Assembly (NCBI GenBank): GCA_963662355.1
Contig: OY759361.1
Coordinates: 930,001 to 994,000, forward strand
Reading direction: 5' to 3'
Source of the DNA: WTFY01 sp026713925
GTDB taxonomy: Bacteria > Pseudomonadota > Gammaproteobacteria > UBA4575
Length of the DNA stretch: 64,000 nt
Position 1 is the first letter of the stretch; each line of letters begins with the position of its first letter. Below are positions 25,950 through 34,337 of this stretch, piece after piece. The notes below the pieces were generated by a model that saw nothing but the letters and a program-made list of their open reading frames with translations, was not told the origin of the DNA and searched no databases. A program made the position numbers and the translations under genes.

Positions 25950-26880
25950 GGCCAGCTCCACGGTCGCCGGGGCTGATGGCGATCGATAAGATAGCCATGC
26001 GAACGGCGATCCCGTATTTCACCTGCTGCAAGATCACGGACTGGGGCCCGTCCGCAACTTCTGAGCTGATTTCCACACCCCTATTGATTGGGCCAGGGTG
26101 CATGACGATTGCGTCAGGACTGGCCAGAGCCAGGCGTTCAGGAGTCAGTCCGTACAGTTGAAAATACTCATGTTCGCTAGGGATGAATGCCCTTTGCATG
26201 CGTTCTTTTTGCAGCCGCAGCATGATGATCACATCGACATCCCGCAACCCTTGCCAACAATTCTGGAATACCCGTACACCCAGTTGCTCGACATTTGCAG
26301 GCAGCAGCGTGCGGGGTGCAATCACCCGGATTTCCCGGGTGTCCAGGATATTCAGTGCCTCAATCTGGGAACGGGCAACGCGTGAATGCAGGATGTCGCC
26401 GACGATGGCGACGCGCAATCTGGAAAAATCCTGGTGATGCTCGCGGATCGTGAAAACATCCAGCAAGGCCTGGGTCGGATGGGCATGTCGGCCGTCACCG
26501 GCATTGATGATGCTGACGTGAGGTGCGACATGTTTCGCAATGAAATCGGCGGCCCCGCTTTCCGGATGTCGGACGATAAAGGTATCCGTGTTCATCGCTT
26601 GAAGGCTGAACAGGGTGTCCAGCAGGCTTTCACCTTTGACGGTTGCGGAGGTTGCAACGCTGATATTCAAAACATCGGCTGAAAGGCGCTTGGCGGCAAG
26701 CTCAAACGTAGTACGGGTCCGGGTACTGGGTTCAAAAAAAAGGTTTACTATGGTCTTGCCGCGCAGTAACGGCACTTTCTTTACAGTCTGACCGTCCACA
26801 CTGGTGAATGATTTGGCGGTATCGAGAATATGGGTGAGTTCCTCGTGATCCAGTCTGGCGATGTCCAGGAAATGTCTCAT
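25939..26880 (-). CDS. pyrB: Aspartate carbamoyltransferase catalytic subunit
   Basis: A 313-residue enzyme joining carbamoyl phosphate and aspartate, the first committed pyrimidine step. The carbamoyl phosphate loop FFEPSTRTRTTFE lies near 51. HPTQALLD and the C-terminal VMHPGPINRGVE near 268 are intact. The start is the ATG at 26880; an upstream extension of 19 codons overlaps pyrR and lacks conservation. It overlaps pyrC' by 11 bases, fitting assembly of a PyrB-PyrC' complex. It lies 7 bases after pyrR. No PyrI regulatory subunit is present. Confidence 0.96.
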   Translation of the reverse strand: MRHFLDIARLDHEELTHILDTAKSFTSVDGQTVKKVPLLRGKTIVNLFFEPSTRTRTTFELAAKRLSADVLNISVATSATVKGESLLDTLFSLQAMNTDTFIVRHPESGAADFIAKHVAPHVSIINAGDGRHAHPTQALLDVFTIREHHQDFSRLRVAIVGDILHSRVARSQIEALNILDTREIRVIAPRTLLPANVEQLGVRVFQNCWQGLRDVDVIIMLRLQKERMQRAFIPSEHEYFQLYGLTPERLALASPDAIVMHPGPINRGVEISSEVADGPQSVILQQVKYGIAVRMAILSIAISPGDRGAGHET

Positions 26881-26887
26881 GCGGGGT

Positions 26888-27385
26888 TCAGTCCACGATT
26901 TCCAGAACGATTGGGTCAGGGCCACTGAGCTGTACATGCTGCCTGGTTTCCAGACTGAGTCTCACGCCTATGGCATCTGCCTGGATCGGCAATTCCCTGC
27001 CGTTTCTTTCCACCAGTATGGCCAGGCTGACGGATGCCGGGCGGCCATAATCGAAAATCTCGTTCAGGGCGGCCCGTACCGTGCGCCCGGTATACAGGAC
27101 ATCATCGATCAGGATGATGTGCCTGTCGGTGACGCTCAGCGGCAAATGAGAGGGTTTTACAGTGGGCTGGATGCCCTCTTGGCTGAAGTCGTCCCGGTAA
27201 AATGTGATATCGAGCACTCCGAGCTCATCCCTGATCTCCAGTATGTTCAAAAGCCGTTCGGCAACCCATACTCCACCTGTGCGTATGCCTACAAGCAGGG
27301 GCCGGGTAATGCCACGTTCGTTCATGAAGGCCCCTGTGTCGTGGCCTAGTTTGTCGATCAGTTGCTGAGCGTCCAGTTCAGTCAT
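26888..27385 (-). CDS. pyrR: Bifunctional pyr operon regulator / uracil phosphoribosyltransferase
   Basis: A 165-residue PRPP-fold protein. The PRPP-binding loop ILIDDVLYTGRTVRAAL lies near residue 85. GIRTGGVWVAERL and the typical YRDDFS segment are present. In Gram-positive bacteria PyrR binds pyr mRNA to cause attenuation; in gammaproteobacteria the RNA role is less clear, while the uracil phosphoribosyltransferase activity may remain. The ATG at 27385 overlaps the ruvX stop by four bases (ATGA). A 12-codon upstream extension is not needed. Confidence 0.93.
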   Translation of the reverse strand: MTELDAQQLIDKLGHDTGAFMNERGITRPLLVGIRTGGVWVAERLLNILEIRDELGVLDITFYRDDFSQEGIQPTVKPSHLPLSVTDRHIILIDDVLYTGRTVRAALNEIFDYGRPASVSLAILVERNGRELPIQADAIGVRLSLETRQHVQLSGPDPIVLEIVD

Positions 27386-27831
27386 GCCGTACGAGAGGTA
27401 GTGCCAGGGTCTGCATGGCATGCAAACCAGGATTGCAGAATAATGGCTGCCGCTGTCTTGTCAACATCTGCCTTGCTGATTTTTTTGCGCCAGCCTTGGC
27501 TGCGCAGATCCCTGAGCACTTCATAGGCGCGTGCAGAAGTCCAGGATTCATCGACTGTCTCTACAGGCAATTGGTAGCGGGAGTGCAAAGCCTTGCAGAA
27601 ATTCCGGATACGCTTCTTGATCAGGCCGTCATCTTGGGTGGCATGTTCAATGCGGCCTACAACCAGGGTATGGGGATCCCATTGCCGGATGATGTCATCG
27701 ATCTTGTCCCAGGGAGTTCCGGATGTCGGGACGGTCAGGGTCGTCAACGGATTCGCTGTGCCGATACCGGGTACACCGATTGCAACCCCTATCCTGCATA
27801 TTCCGTAATCAAATCCGATCACGCTGGACAT
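27382..27831 (-). CDS. ruvX: Holliday junction resolvase-like protein RuvX (YqgF)
   Basis: A 149-residue RNase H-fold protein of the YqgF family, needed for rRNA 5'-end maturation of pre-16S rRNA and classed as a putative resolvase. The first strand GFDYGICRIGVAIG has the usual catalytic Asp. ETVDESWTSARA near 105 has the second acidic site, and KKISKADVDKTAAAIILQSW closes the fold. The start chosen is ATG 27831 (MSSVIGFDYG). It lies between algH and pyrR, a common gammaproteobacterial order. Confidence 0.93.
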   Translation of the reverse strand: MSSVIGFDYGICRIGVAIGVPGIGTANPLTTLTVPTSGTPWDKIDDIIRQWDPHTLVVGRIEHATQDDGLIKKRIRNFCKALHSRYQLPVETVDESWTSARAYEVLRDLRSQGWRKKISKADVDKTAAAIILQSWFACHADPGTTSRTA

Positions 27832-27885
27832 CGGCAGCAACCCGGCATGCGGCATGCAATTGCAGGTATATTCTTGAATGGACAG

Positions 27886-28446
27886 TCAGGCATGCCCGGC
27901 CTCGTTCGAGATCAGGTGCAGGTCAATTCCCAGTTTGCTGGCCGCTGTTTGCCAGCGTTTTTTGGCGGGTGTTTCGAACAGGATCTTGGGTTGGTAGGGG
28001 ACCGTCAGCCAGGCATTTTCTGCAAGTTCCTGTTCCAGTTGCCCGGGACCCCAGCCGGCATACCCAAGTGCAACAATGGAGTTCTCAGGCCCGATGCCCC
28101 GGCCGATATCTAGTAAAATGTCTTCCGAAGTGGTCAGTTTCAGATCTTCATCGATTGTGTATGTGGATTTCCAGTCCCGGTCCGAATCGTGCAGGATGAA
28201 CCCCCTGTTGGAATGCACGGGCCCTCCTGCATAAACGGGGTCACGATTGGATGCCATCTGGTCGTCCGTGTCAACGTCCAGATAGCTGATCAGTTCTTCG
28301 ATACACAGGGTAATGGGCTGATTCACTACAATGCCCATCGCACCGTGTCGATTGTGTTCGCAAAGCAGGGTCACGGTTCGTGAAAAATTCGGGTCATGCA
28401 GGGAAGGCATAGCGATAAGCAGGTGCTTGGTAAGATATTCTGACAT
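27886..28446 (-). CDS. algH: YqgE/AlgH family protein
   Basis: A 186-residue cytosolic protein of the UPF0301 family. The opening LTKHLLIAMPSLHDPNFSRTVTLLCEHN is the family signature, followed by GAMGIVVNQP and VYAGGPVHSNRGFILH. In Pseudomonas the gene was linked to alginate control, but its biochemical function is unsettled. Gene order gshB-algH-ruvX-pyrR-pyrB is conserved among gammaproteobacteria. A 54-base gap separates it from ruvX. Confidence 0.93.
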   Translation of the reverse strand: MSEYLTKHLLIAMPSLHDPNFSRTVTLLCEHNRHGAMGIVVNQPITLCIEELISYLDVDTDDQMASNRDPVYAGGPVHSNRGFILHDSDRDWKSTYTIDEDLKLTTSEDILLDIGRGIGPENSIVALGYAGWGPGQLEQELAENAWLTVPYQPKILFETPAKKRWQTAASKLGIDLHLISNEAGHA

Positions 28447-28581
28447 GTCTTTATCCGCTACGTAACAGGATGTTTTCTCGAAACAGCCAGCTGTGTGTAG
28501 TCACCAATATACCGCAGTTGCTCTTCATTTTTCAGGAAATGATGGGTATGGAATGATGTTTGCGTAATTTGCCACCTCAAT

Positions 28582-29553
28582 TCAGGGCGCACCAGGTCGT
28601 GGTTGATGGCCTAGCCTTTGTTCAATGGTGTCGAAAAGTATTGCTGCAATATTGAGACCGCACATCCTGTCCAGTTCACGTATTCCGGTCGGGCTTGTGA
28701 TGTTGATTTCTGTCAGGAAGCCACCGATGACGTCGATACCTGCAAAGTCGATCTGCATTGCAATCAGTTCCGGTCTGACCTGCTCACAAATCCACTTGTC
28801 CCGTTCTGTCAGGGCAGCAGACTTGGGGAGGCCACCTTTGTCCAGATTGGCGCGCAGTTCCCCTTGGACAGGAACCCTCACCAGGGCATACGGCACGGGT
28901 TTGCCGCCGATGAGCAGAATCCGTTTGTCGCCTTTTTTGTAATCTGCAATCAGTTTTTGTGCCATCACCGTTCGAGCACCGCACTGTGTCGCGGTTTCCA
29001 GAATGACATTTCGGTTCGGATCGTCATGCCAGATGCGAAATACAGAGTCGCCTGCCATACCGTCCAGAGGCTTGATCACGGTTTCCTCGTGTTCGTCGAT
29101 AAAGTGCTCGAGTGCTTGCCTGTTGCGGCTGACGACAAAGGGCACGATACATTGTGCAAAGCGGGTTGCCGATAATTTTTCATTGGCATTACGTAAACTG
29201 AAAGGATGATTGACCACCAGTGTGCCCGCCTGCTGAACGCGCTCAAGCAGAAAGGTTGTAAAAATGTATTCCATGTCGAACGGCGGGTCCTTGCGCATCA
29301 GTATCACATCGAGTTCACACAGGTCCCTGGTTACACAATCTCCCGGCTCAAACCAGTGTGCAGGATCGTCCTGTACCGTAATCCGGGTCGTGTGTCCCAT
29401 CACAGCACTGTCTCGCAGAAAAATGTCAGATGGCTGTAAATAGTGAATTTTCCAGGCACGACGCTGTGCTTCCAGCAGCATGGCGAACGTGCTGTCCTTG
29501 TGGACCTTGATGTCCTCTATGGGATCCATGACTACACCCAGTTTTACAGTCAT
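28582..29553 (-). CDS. gshB: Glutathione synthetase
   Basis: A 323-residue ATP-grasp ligase adding glycine to gamma-glutamylcysteine. It shows VVMDPIEDIKVHKDSTFAML at the N-terminus and the ATP-binding KPLDGMAGDSVFR near 150. The C-terminal GIDVIGGFLTEINITSPTGIRELD near 275 carries the Mg2+ ligands. All match E. coli GshB. It is the first of the gshB-algH-ruvX-pyr series. It lies about 150 bases downstream of rsmE, and that gap holds a GC-rich inverted repeat (CCAC...GTGG, 29594-29614). Confidence 0.95.
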   Translation of the reverse strand: MTVKLGVVMDPIEDIKVHKDSTFAMLLEAQRRAWKIHYLQPSDIFLRDSAVMGHTTRITVQDDPAHWFEPGDCVTRDLCELDVILMRKDPPFDMEYIFTTFLLERVQQAGTLVVNHPFSLRNANEKLSATRFAQCIVPFVVSRNRQALEHFIDEHEETVIKPLDGMAGDSVFRIWHDDPNRNVILETATQCGARTVMAQKLIADYKKGDKRILLIGGKPVPYALVRVPVQGELRANLDKGGLPKSAALTERDKWICEQVRPELIAMQIDFAGIDVIGGFLTEINITSPTGIRELDRMCGLNIAAILFDTIEQRLGHQPRPGAP

Positions 29554-29701
29554 TGCCAGTTCTGCCTCGTCTGTGCCGGGTGACTACAGGATACCACCCG
29601 GGGCCCGGGAGTGGGGATCGTTCCTGTCCGCAGTTCCGCAGGGGTCCAGACAGGGAAAACAGTTTGCTGCCAGGCGCCAGGAGGGATGTTGGAAAACCGG
29701 G

Positions 29702-30475
29702 TCATGCGGGTGCAGGATAGCCGGGCCCATGACGGCGCTGCACGGACAGGTCCCCCCACAGCATTTGTGCGCCGAGGATTGCGGCCAGTGCGGCCGTTTC
29801 GGTGCGCAGTGTCCGCGGGCCCAGTGTGATGGCCTCAAAGCCTCTCTCCATTACCTGGTTGGTCTCGCATCGTGTGAGGCCGCCTTCCGGGCCAATGACA
29901 AACCATGCTTTTTTCAGGGTTTCACAGCCGGACTGGGCCAGTGTTCGGCTGGATTGAATATCCAGAACAAACCCCCGTGCATCTTCACTTACAGGACTCA
30001 TGTCGCTCAGATCCCTGATCTGATGCAGGATTGGAAGGGTTGCACGCCCGCATTGTTCACAGGCACTGATAATAACGTTTTGCCAGTGCGGGTGCCTGTT
30101 GATTCCGGACTTGCCAGAAAACCGTGTAACCGTGCGTTCGGTAATAACCGGATGAATTTCGGTCACACCTGCCTCGACGGTCTTCTGGACCGCGTAGTCC
30201 ATGTGCGAAGATTTTGATACGCCAAGGACGAGGTGGGTTTCCAGCATGGATTCCTTCTTCGCACGGATCCGGTCGGTGATCAGGACTGTTACCGTTTTCC
30301 TGTGAAACGTTGCTGGCTGGCCCGGGTAGTCGTATCCGTCCCCATTGAACAGCACCAGCGGGGAGTGCTTGTTGATGCGCAGTACGGCAGTCGCATGATG
30401 ACGGGTTTTGTCATCCAGTCTGACTTCTTCGTTTACCGCCAGCTTTTGGTTGACGTACAGACGGATGGCCCGCAT
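29702..30475 (-). CDS. rsmE: 16S rRNA (uracil-1498-N3)-methyltransferase
   Basis: A 257-residue SPOUT-class methyltransferase that modifies U1498 of 16S rRNA. An N-terminal PUA-like domain (HHATAVLRINKHSPLVLFNGDG) is followed by the knotted SAM-binding domain with FVIGPEGGLTRCE near 196. The final knot LGPRTLRTETAALAAI lies near 220. The short C-terminal tail (RRHGPGYPAPA) is non-conserved. It is on the same strand as ahcY and gshB, so it may be part of their transcription unit. Confidence 0.94.
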   Translation of the reverse strand: MRAIRLYVNQKLAVNEEVRLDDKTRHHATAVLRINKHSPLVLFNGDGYDYPGQPATFHRKTVTVLITDRIRAKKESMLETHLVLGVSKSSHMDYAVQKTVEAGVTEIHPVITERTVTRFSGKSGINRHPHWQNVIISACEQCGRATLPILHQIRDLSDMSPVSEDARGFVLDIQSSRTLAQSGCETLKKAWFVIGPEGGLTRCETNQVMERGFEAITLGPRTLRTETAALAAILGAQMLWGDLSVQRRHGPGYPAPA

Positions 30476-30502
30476 GGCAGCAAAGGCGGGTAGCCACCCG
30501 GT

Positions 30503-31816
30503 TCAGTACCGGTAGTAATCGGGTTTGTAGGGTCCGTTCACATTTACTCCGATATATTCGGACTGCTCAGCTGTGAGCTTCGTCAGTTTTACGCCGATCT
30601 TGTCCAGGTGTAGCCGTGCAACTTCTTCATCCAGTGTCTTGGGCAATACGTAAACCTTCTTTTCGTACCGGTCCGGATTTTTCCACAGTTCCATCTGTGC
30701 CAGCACCTGGTTTGTAAAGGAATTCGACATGACGAAGCTCGGATGACCCGTGGCACAGCCCAGGTTTACCAGACGGCCCTCTGCCAGAAGAATGATGCGC
30801 TTACCGTCCGGAAAGATGACGTGATCGACCTGCGGTTTGATGTTCTCCCAAGTATACTGTTTTAGGCTTGCCACATCGATTTCGTTGTCAAAGTGCCCGA
30901 TATTGCAGACGATGGCCTGGTCTTTCATGGCCCGCAGATGGTCATGTGTGATGACATGGTAGTTGCCGGTTGCTGTGACAAAAATGTCTGCAACGGAGAC
31001 GACATCTTCCAGGGTAACGACACGGTAACCTGCCATGGCGGCCTGCAGTGCGCAAATGGGATCAATTTCCGTGATCAGGACATTTGCACCCAGGCTGCGC
31101 AGGGATTGCGCACTGCCTTTGCCGACATCTCCGAAGCCGAAGACGACGACTGTCTTTGCTGCAATCATTACGTCCGTCGCGCGTTTGATCCCGTCTACCA
31201 GTGATTCACGGCAACCGTAAAGGTTGTCAAACTTTGACTTGGTCACGGAATCATTCACATTGAATGCCGGGACCTTCAGTTCACCCTTTCTTTCCATTTC
31301 CAGCAGGCGGTGCACTCCGGTTGTGGTTTCTTCGGACAGTCCCCGTACGTTGTCCAGCAGTTCGGGAAAATTTTCATGCATGACCTTGGTCAGGTCACCG
31401 CCATCATCAAGAAGCATGTTGGGCTGCCAGGCGTCGGGTCCGCTGATGGTCTGATCGATGCACCACGTGTAGTCCTGTTCTGTTTCGCCTTTCCAGGCAA
31501 ACACGGGAACACCCCGGGCAGCCATGGCCGCGGCGGCATGATCCTGTGTGGAAAATATGTTGCACGATGACCAGCGAACCTGCGCACCCAGTTCGATCAG
31601 GGTTTCGATCAGTACGGCTGTCTGCACCGTCATGTGCAGACAGCCCGCGATTCGTGCCCCTGCGAGCGGTTTTTCTTTTCCGTATTTTTTGCGCAGGGCC
31701 ATCAGGCCCGGCATCTCGGTTTCAGCAATGGCGACTTCCTTTCGTCCCCAGTCTGCCAGGGCTAGGTCAGCAACCTTGAAATCCGGTTCTAGTTTCTCTG
31801 CAGGGTGTATATTCAT
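30503..31816 (-). CDS. ahcY: S-adenosylhomocysteine hydrolase
   Basis: A 437-residue NAD-dependent enzyme splitting S-adenosylhomocysteine into adenosine and homocysteine. The substrate region CLHMTVQTAVLIETL, the catalytic NDSVTKSKFDN block and the NAD motif FGFGDVGKGSAQ are all present. The C-terminal KPDYYRY is the family hallmark. The ATG at 31816 starts 34 bases after metK. A much longer open frame (154 extra codons) runs antisense-free through metK and is not coding. No SAH riboswitch structure is evident in the 34-base gap. With metK, metX and metW it completes a methyl-cycle set. Confidence 0.97.
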   Translation of the reverse strand: MNIHPAEKLEPDFKVADLALADWGRKEVAIAETEMPGLMALRKKYGKEKPLAGARIAGCLHMTVQTAVLIETLIELGAQVRWSSCNIFSTQDHAAAAMAARGVPVFAWKGETEQDYTWCIDQTISGPDAWQPNMLLDDGGDLTKVMHENFPELLDNVRGLSEETTTGVHRLLEMERKGELKVPAFNVNDSVTKSKFDNLYGCRESLVDGIKRATDVMIAAKTVVVFGFGDVGKGSAQSLRSLGANVLITEIDPICALQAAMAGYRVVTLEDVVSVADIFVTATGNYHVITHDHLRAMKDQAIVCNIGHFDNEIDVASLKQYTWENIKPQVDHVIFPDGKRIILLAEGRLVNLGCATGHPSFVMSNSFTNQVLAQMELWKNPDRYEKKVYVLPKTLDEEVARLHLDKIGVKLTKLTAEQSEYIGVNVNGPYKPDYYRY

Positions 31817-31850
31817 GATCCTGTTGGGTCCCTTCGATAAATTTTTTGCA

Positions 31851-33023
31851 TTATAGCATTGCGACTTTTCCTGCCCGTTCCTTGAGTTCATGGGCCCTGT
31901 CCGTACGTTCCCAGTGAAAACTGTCCTCGTTACGACCGAAATGGCCATAGGCTGCCGTAGCCTGGTAGATCGGATGCACCAGGTCCAGCATGGACAGGAT
32001 TCCGTAGGGGGACAGGTTGAACATGTCCCGTACGATACCCTCGATCCTGTCATCGGCAATGGTTCCAGTACCGAATGTGTTGATCGAGACAGATGTTGGC
32101 TGTGCCACTCCGATGGCGTAGGAGATCTGGATTTCACAGCATTCCGCCAGGCCTGCAGCCACCACGTTCTTGGCGACGTAACGGCCTGCATACGCAGCTG
32201 ATCGATCAACCTTTGACGGGTCTTTTCCTGAAAAGGCCCCGCCGCCATGGCGTGCCATCCCTCCATAGGTGTCGACAATGATCTTGCGCCCGGTAAGCCC
32301 GCAGTCCCCGACCGGGCCGCCCGTCTCGAACCGGCCGGTCGGATTGATATGAAACTTCGTTTCAGGCGACAGCCACTTTTCCGGGAGGGTCGGTTTGATG
32401 ATCAGCTCCCTGACGGCTTCATGCAAGTCTTCCTGCGAGACATCCGGATCATGCTGGGTGGACAGTACCACGGCATCAATACGGGTCGGTTTCCCGTCCT
32501 CGTAGACAAACGTCACCTGGCTTTTGGCATCTGGACGCAACCAGGGCAGCTTGCCCGCTTTTCTGACTATGGACTGTTTGTGGACCAGGCGGTGTGCGTA
32601 GGTAATGGGGGCCGGCATGAGCACATCGGTTTCGTTGCAGGCGTAGCCAAACATCATGCCCTGATCCCCTGCGCCCTGCTCCTCTTTGTTTTCCCGATCG
32701 ACTCCCTGCGCTATATCAGGTGACTGCTTGCCTAGCGCGTTGACTACTGCACAGGTGTGTCCGTCAAAACCGGCCCTGGAGTCGTCGTAACCGATCGTGT
32801 TGACCGTATCCCGTACGACAGGCTCAAGATCCATGTGTGCGGTCGTGGTGATTTCCCCTGCCAGCATGACCATGCCTGTCTTTACGAGTGTCTCGCATGC
32901 CACGCGTGCACGGGTGTCTTGTTTCAGTATGGCATCAAGCACAGCATCGGAAATCTGGTCCGCCATTTTGTCCGGATGGCCTTCCGATACGGACTCGGAA
33001 GTGAATACGCGTGTTGCAGGCAT
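31851..33023 (-). CDS. metK: S-adenosylmethionine synthetase
   Basis: A 390-residue enzyme making SAM from methionine and ATP. Signature motifs are SVSEGHPDKMADQISD near 9, GAGDQGMMFGYA near 117 and the P-loop-like GGGAFSGKDPSKVDRSAAY near 261. AGGAAAG precedes the ATG at 33023. It forms an operon with ahcY (34-base gap), linking SAM production with SAH removal. Its promoter must lie in the 104-base divergent gap shared with the redoxin gene. Confidence 0.97.
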   Translation of the reverse strand: MPATRVFTSESVSEGHPDKMADQISDAVLDAILKQDTRARVACETLVKTGMVMLAGEITTTAHMDLEPVVRDTVNTIGYDDSRAGFDGHTCAVVNALGKQSPDIAQGVDRENKEEQGAGDQGMMFGYACNETDVLMPAPITYAHRLVHKQSIVRKAGKLPWLRPDAKSQVTFVYEDGKPTRIDAVVLSTQHDPDVSQEDLHEAVRELIIKPTLPEKWLSPETKFHINPTGRFETGGPVGDCGLTGRKIIVDTYGGMARHGGGAFSGKDPSKVDRSAAYAGRYVAKNVVAAGLAECCEIQISYAIGVAQPTSVSINTFGTGTIADDRIEGIVRDMFNLSPYGILSMLDLVHPIYQATAAYGHFGRNEDSFHWERTDRAHELKERAGKVAML

Positions 33024-33127
33024 GGGCTTTCCTGGTGATGGTACGAATCTGTTAATGGTTAACAGGTGCCTTGAATCGCGCTATTCTACGCAATTCAAGC
33101 ACAAATGAAACACGCATTCCTGACTAA

Positions 33128-33685
33128 ATGGCACTTACACCTTCCAATATGATGCCTTTGGGTACCCCGGCCCCGGATTTTTGCCTGCCGGACACGGTCT
33201 CTGGCGATGAGTTGTGCCTGGCGGAAATTTGCGGGGAAGTGGCAACCGTTATCATGTTCATATGCAACCATTGCCCTTTCGTAAAGCATGTTCAGGGTGA
33301 GCTGGTCAGGCTGGGGCAAGAGTACCCTTCACGGGGGGGTGCACTGGTTGCCATCAGTTCCAATGATGCAGGCCAGTACCCCGAGGATTCGCCTGAAAAC
33401 ATGAAGTCCCTGGCCGTGTCCATGGGCTATGCCTTTCCTTATCTGTATGACGAGACCCAGCATGTTGCCAGGCTGTTCGATGCCGCCTGCACCCCTGATT
33501 TCTACGTCTTTGATCAGGCGCTGGAATGTGTATACCGCGGTCAGCTGGATGAATCGCGTCCTGGAAATGACATCCCTGTGACCGGCACGGATCTTCGTCG
33601 TGCCCTGGATGCCCTGCTTGAAGGCCGGACCGTTGATCCGGACCAGAAGCCGAGTGTCGGGTGTAACATCAAATGGAAGGCATAG
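33128..33685 (+). CDS. Thioredoxin-fold redoxin family protein
   Basis: A 185-residue AhpC/TSA-like redoxin. The opening MPLGTPAPDFCLPDTVSG resembles peroxiredoxin-type proteins. The CNHCPF motif near residue 47 replaces the single peroxidatic cysteine, giving a CxxC pair within FICNHCPFVKHVQ. This motif marks a group of cytosolic thioredoxin-like proteins of unsettled role. FDAACTPDFYVFD near 116 supplies the cis-Pro loop. It has no signal peptide. It is divergent from metK. Confidence 0.88.
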   Translation: MALTPSNMMPLGTPAPDFCLPDTVSGDELCLAEICGEVATVIMFICNHCPFVKHVQGELVRLGQEYPSRGGALVAISSNDAGQYPEDSPENMKSLAVSMGYAFPYLYDETQHVARLFDAACTPDFYVFDQALECVYRGQLDESRPGNDIPVTGTDLRRALDALLEGRTVDPDQKPSVGCNIKWKA

Positions 33686-33805
33686 TGCCTGCGGGGCGGC
33701 CAATGGCTGCCTTTTCCGTGTGGCACAGCCGCTCAGTGTGCCTTTACATTTGTTCTTTGCCCAAAAAATTCATGTGTCGAACTGACAAGAACACAGGAGG
33801 GTCCC

Positions 33806-34153
33806 GTGAATGAAATTGCTGAATACGTAAAATCCACCGCATCATCAGAATCCTATGAGCCATTCATGCTCGAAAACAAGCAGGTGGGTGAGGTGCATTG
33901 GCTGACCCAGACCAACTCGAAGGGCCAGCCGACTTATTCCGGATTGTGGCGTTGTGAACCGATGACGTTTGAATATGAGTTTCCCGGAGATGAAATCTTC
34001 CAGGTGCTGCAAGGCAGTTTGCAGGTTGCACTTTCAGGAGGAGACACCGTCCATGTGCGGGAAGGGGATATCGTCGCTTTCAACAAGGGATTGAAATCAG
34101 TCTGGACCATCCTGAGTCCTTTCAAGAAGTTTTTTGTGATTTCCAATTGTTGA
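33806..34153 (+). CDS. Cupin domain protein
   Basis: A 115-residue single-domain cupin, similar to the DUF861-type (EutQ-like) group. Strands PMTFEYEFPGDEIFQVLQGSLQVAL and GDTVHVREGDIVAFNKGLKSVWTI give the two cupin motifs. Metal-binding His residues of motif 1 are largely replaced (PGDEIFQV), so metal binding is uncertain. The start is GTG at 33806 with AGGAGGG just upstream; the overlapping ATG four bases later is out of frame. The function cannot be assigned from sequence. Confidence 0.82.
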   Translation: MNEIAEYVKSTASSESYEPFMLENKQVGEVHWLTQTNSKGQPTYSGLWRCEPMTFEYEFPGDEIFQVLQGSLQVALSGGDTVHVREGDIVAFNKGLKSVWTILSPFKKFFVISNC

Positions 34154-34181
34154 CATCCGACAACTGGTGCACCATGAAAAG

Positions 34182-34193
34182 GTTCAGCTGAAC
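34182..34193. repeat. 12-base perfect palindrome
   Basis: GTTCAGCTGAAC lies 29 bases past the cupin stop and 156 bases before the efflux gene frame opens. It could be an operator for the efflux operon or simply chance; there is no U-tract for termination. Confidence 0.25.
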
Positions 34194-34337
34194 AAGGGTC
34201 TCAGGCTGAATATTTCCGTGCACCGCATTTCCCGGTTCAGCCACCCATGAAACTGCGGCGGGTGGATGCCACAGTCAATCTGGCTGCCTCTCCGCACCAT
34301 GCCTGATGGGCCCTGCGATGGTTGTGCCAATTGAACA

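Noticed and set aside
31817..32278. 154-codon extension of the ahcY frame
   Set aside because: It overlaps metK on the same strand in another frame, and its residues do not match AhcY. The ATG at 31816 matches the family start.
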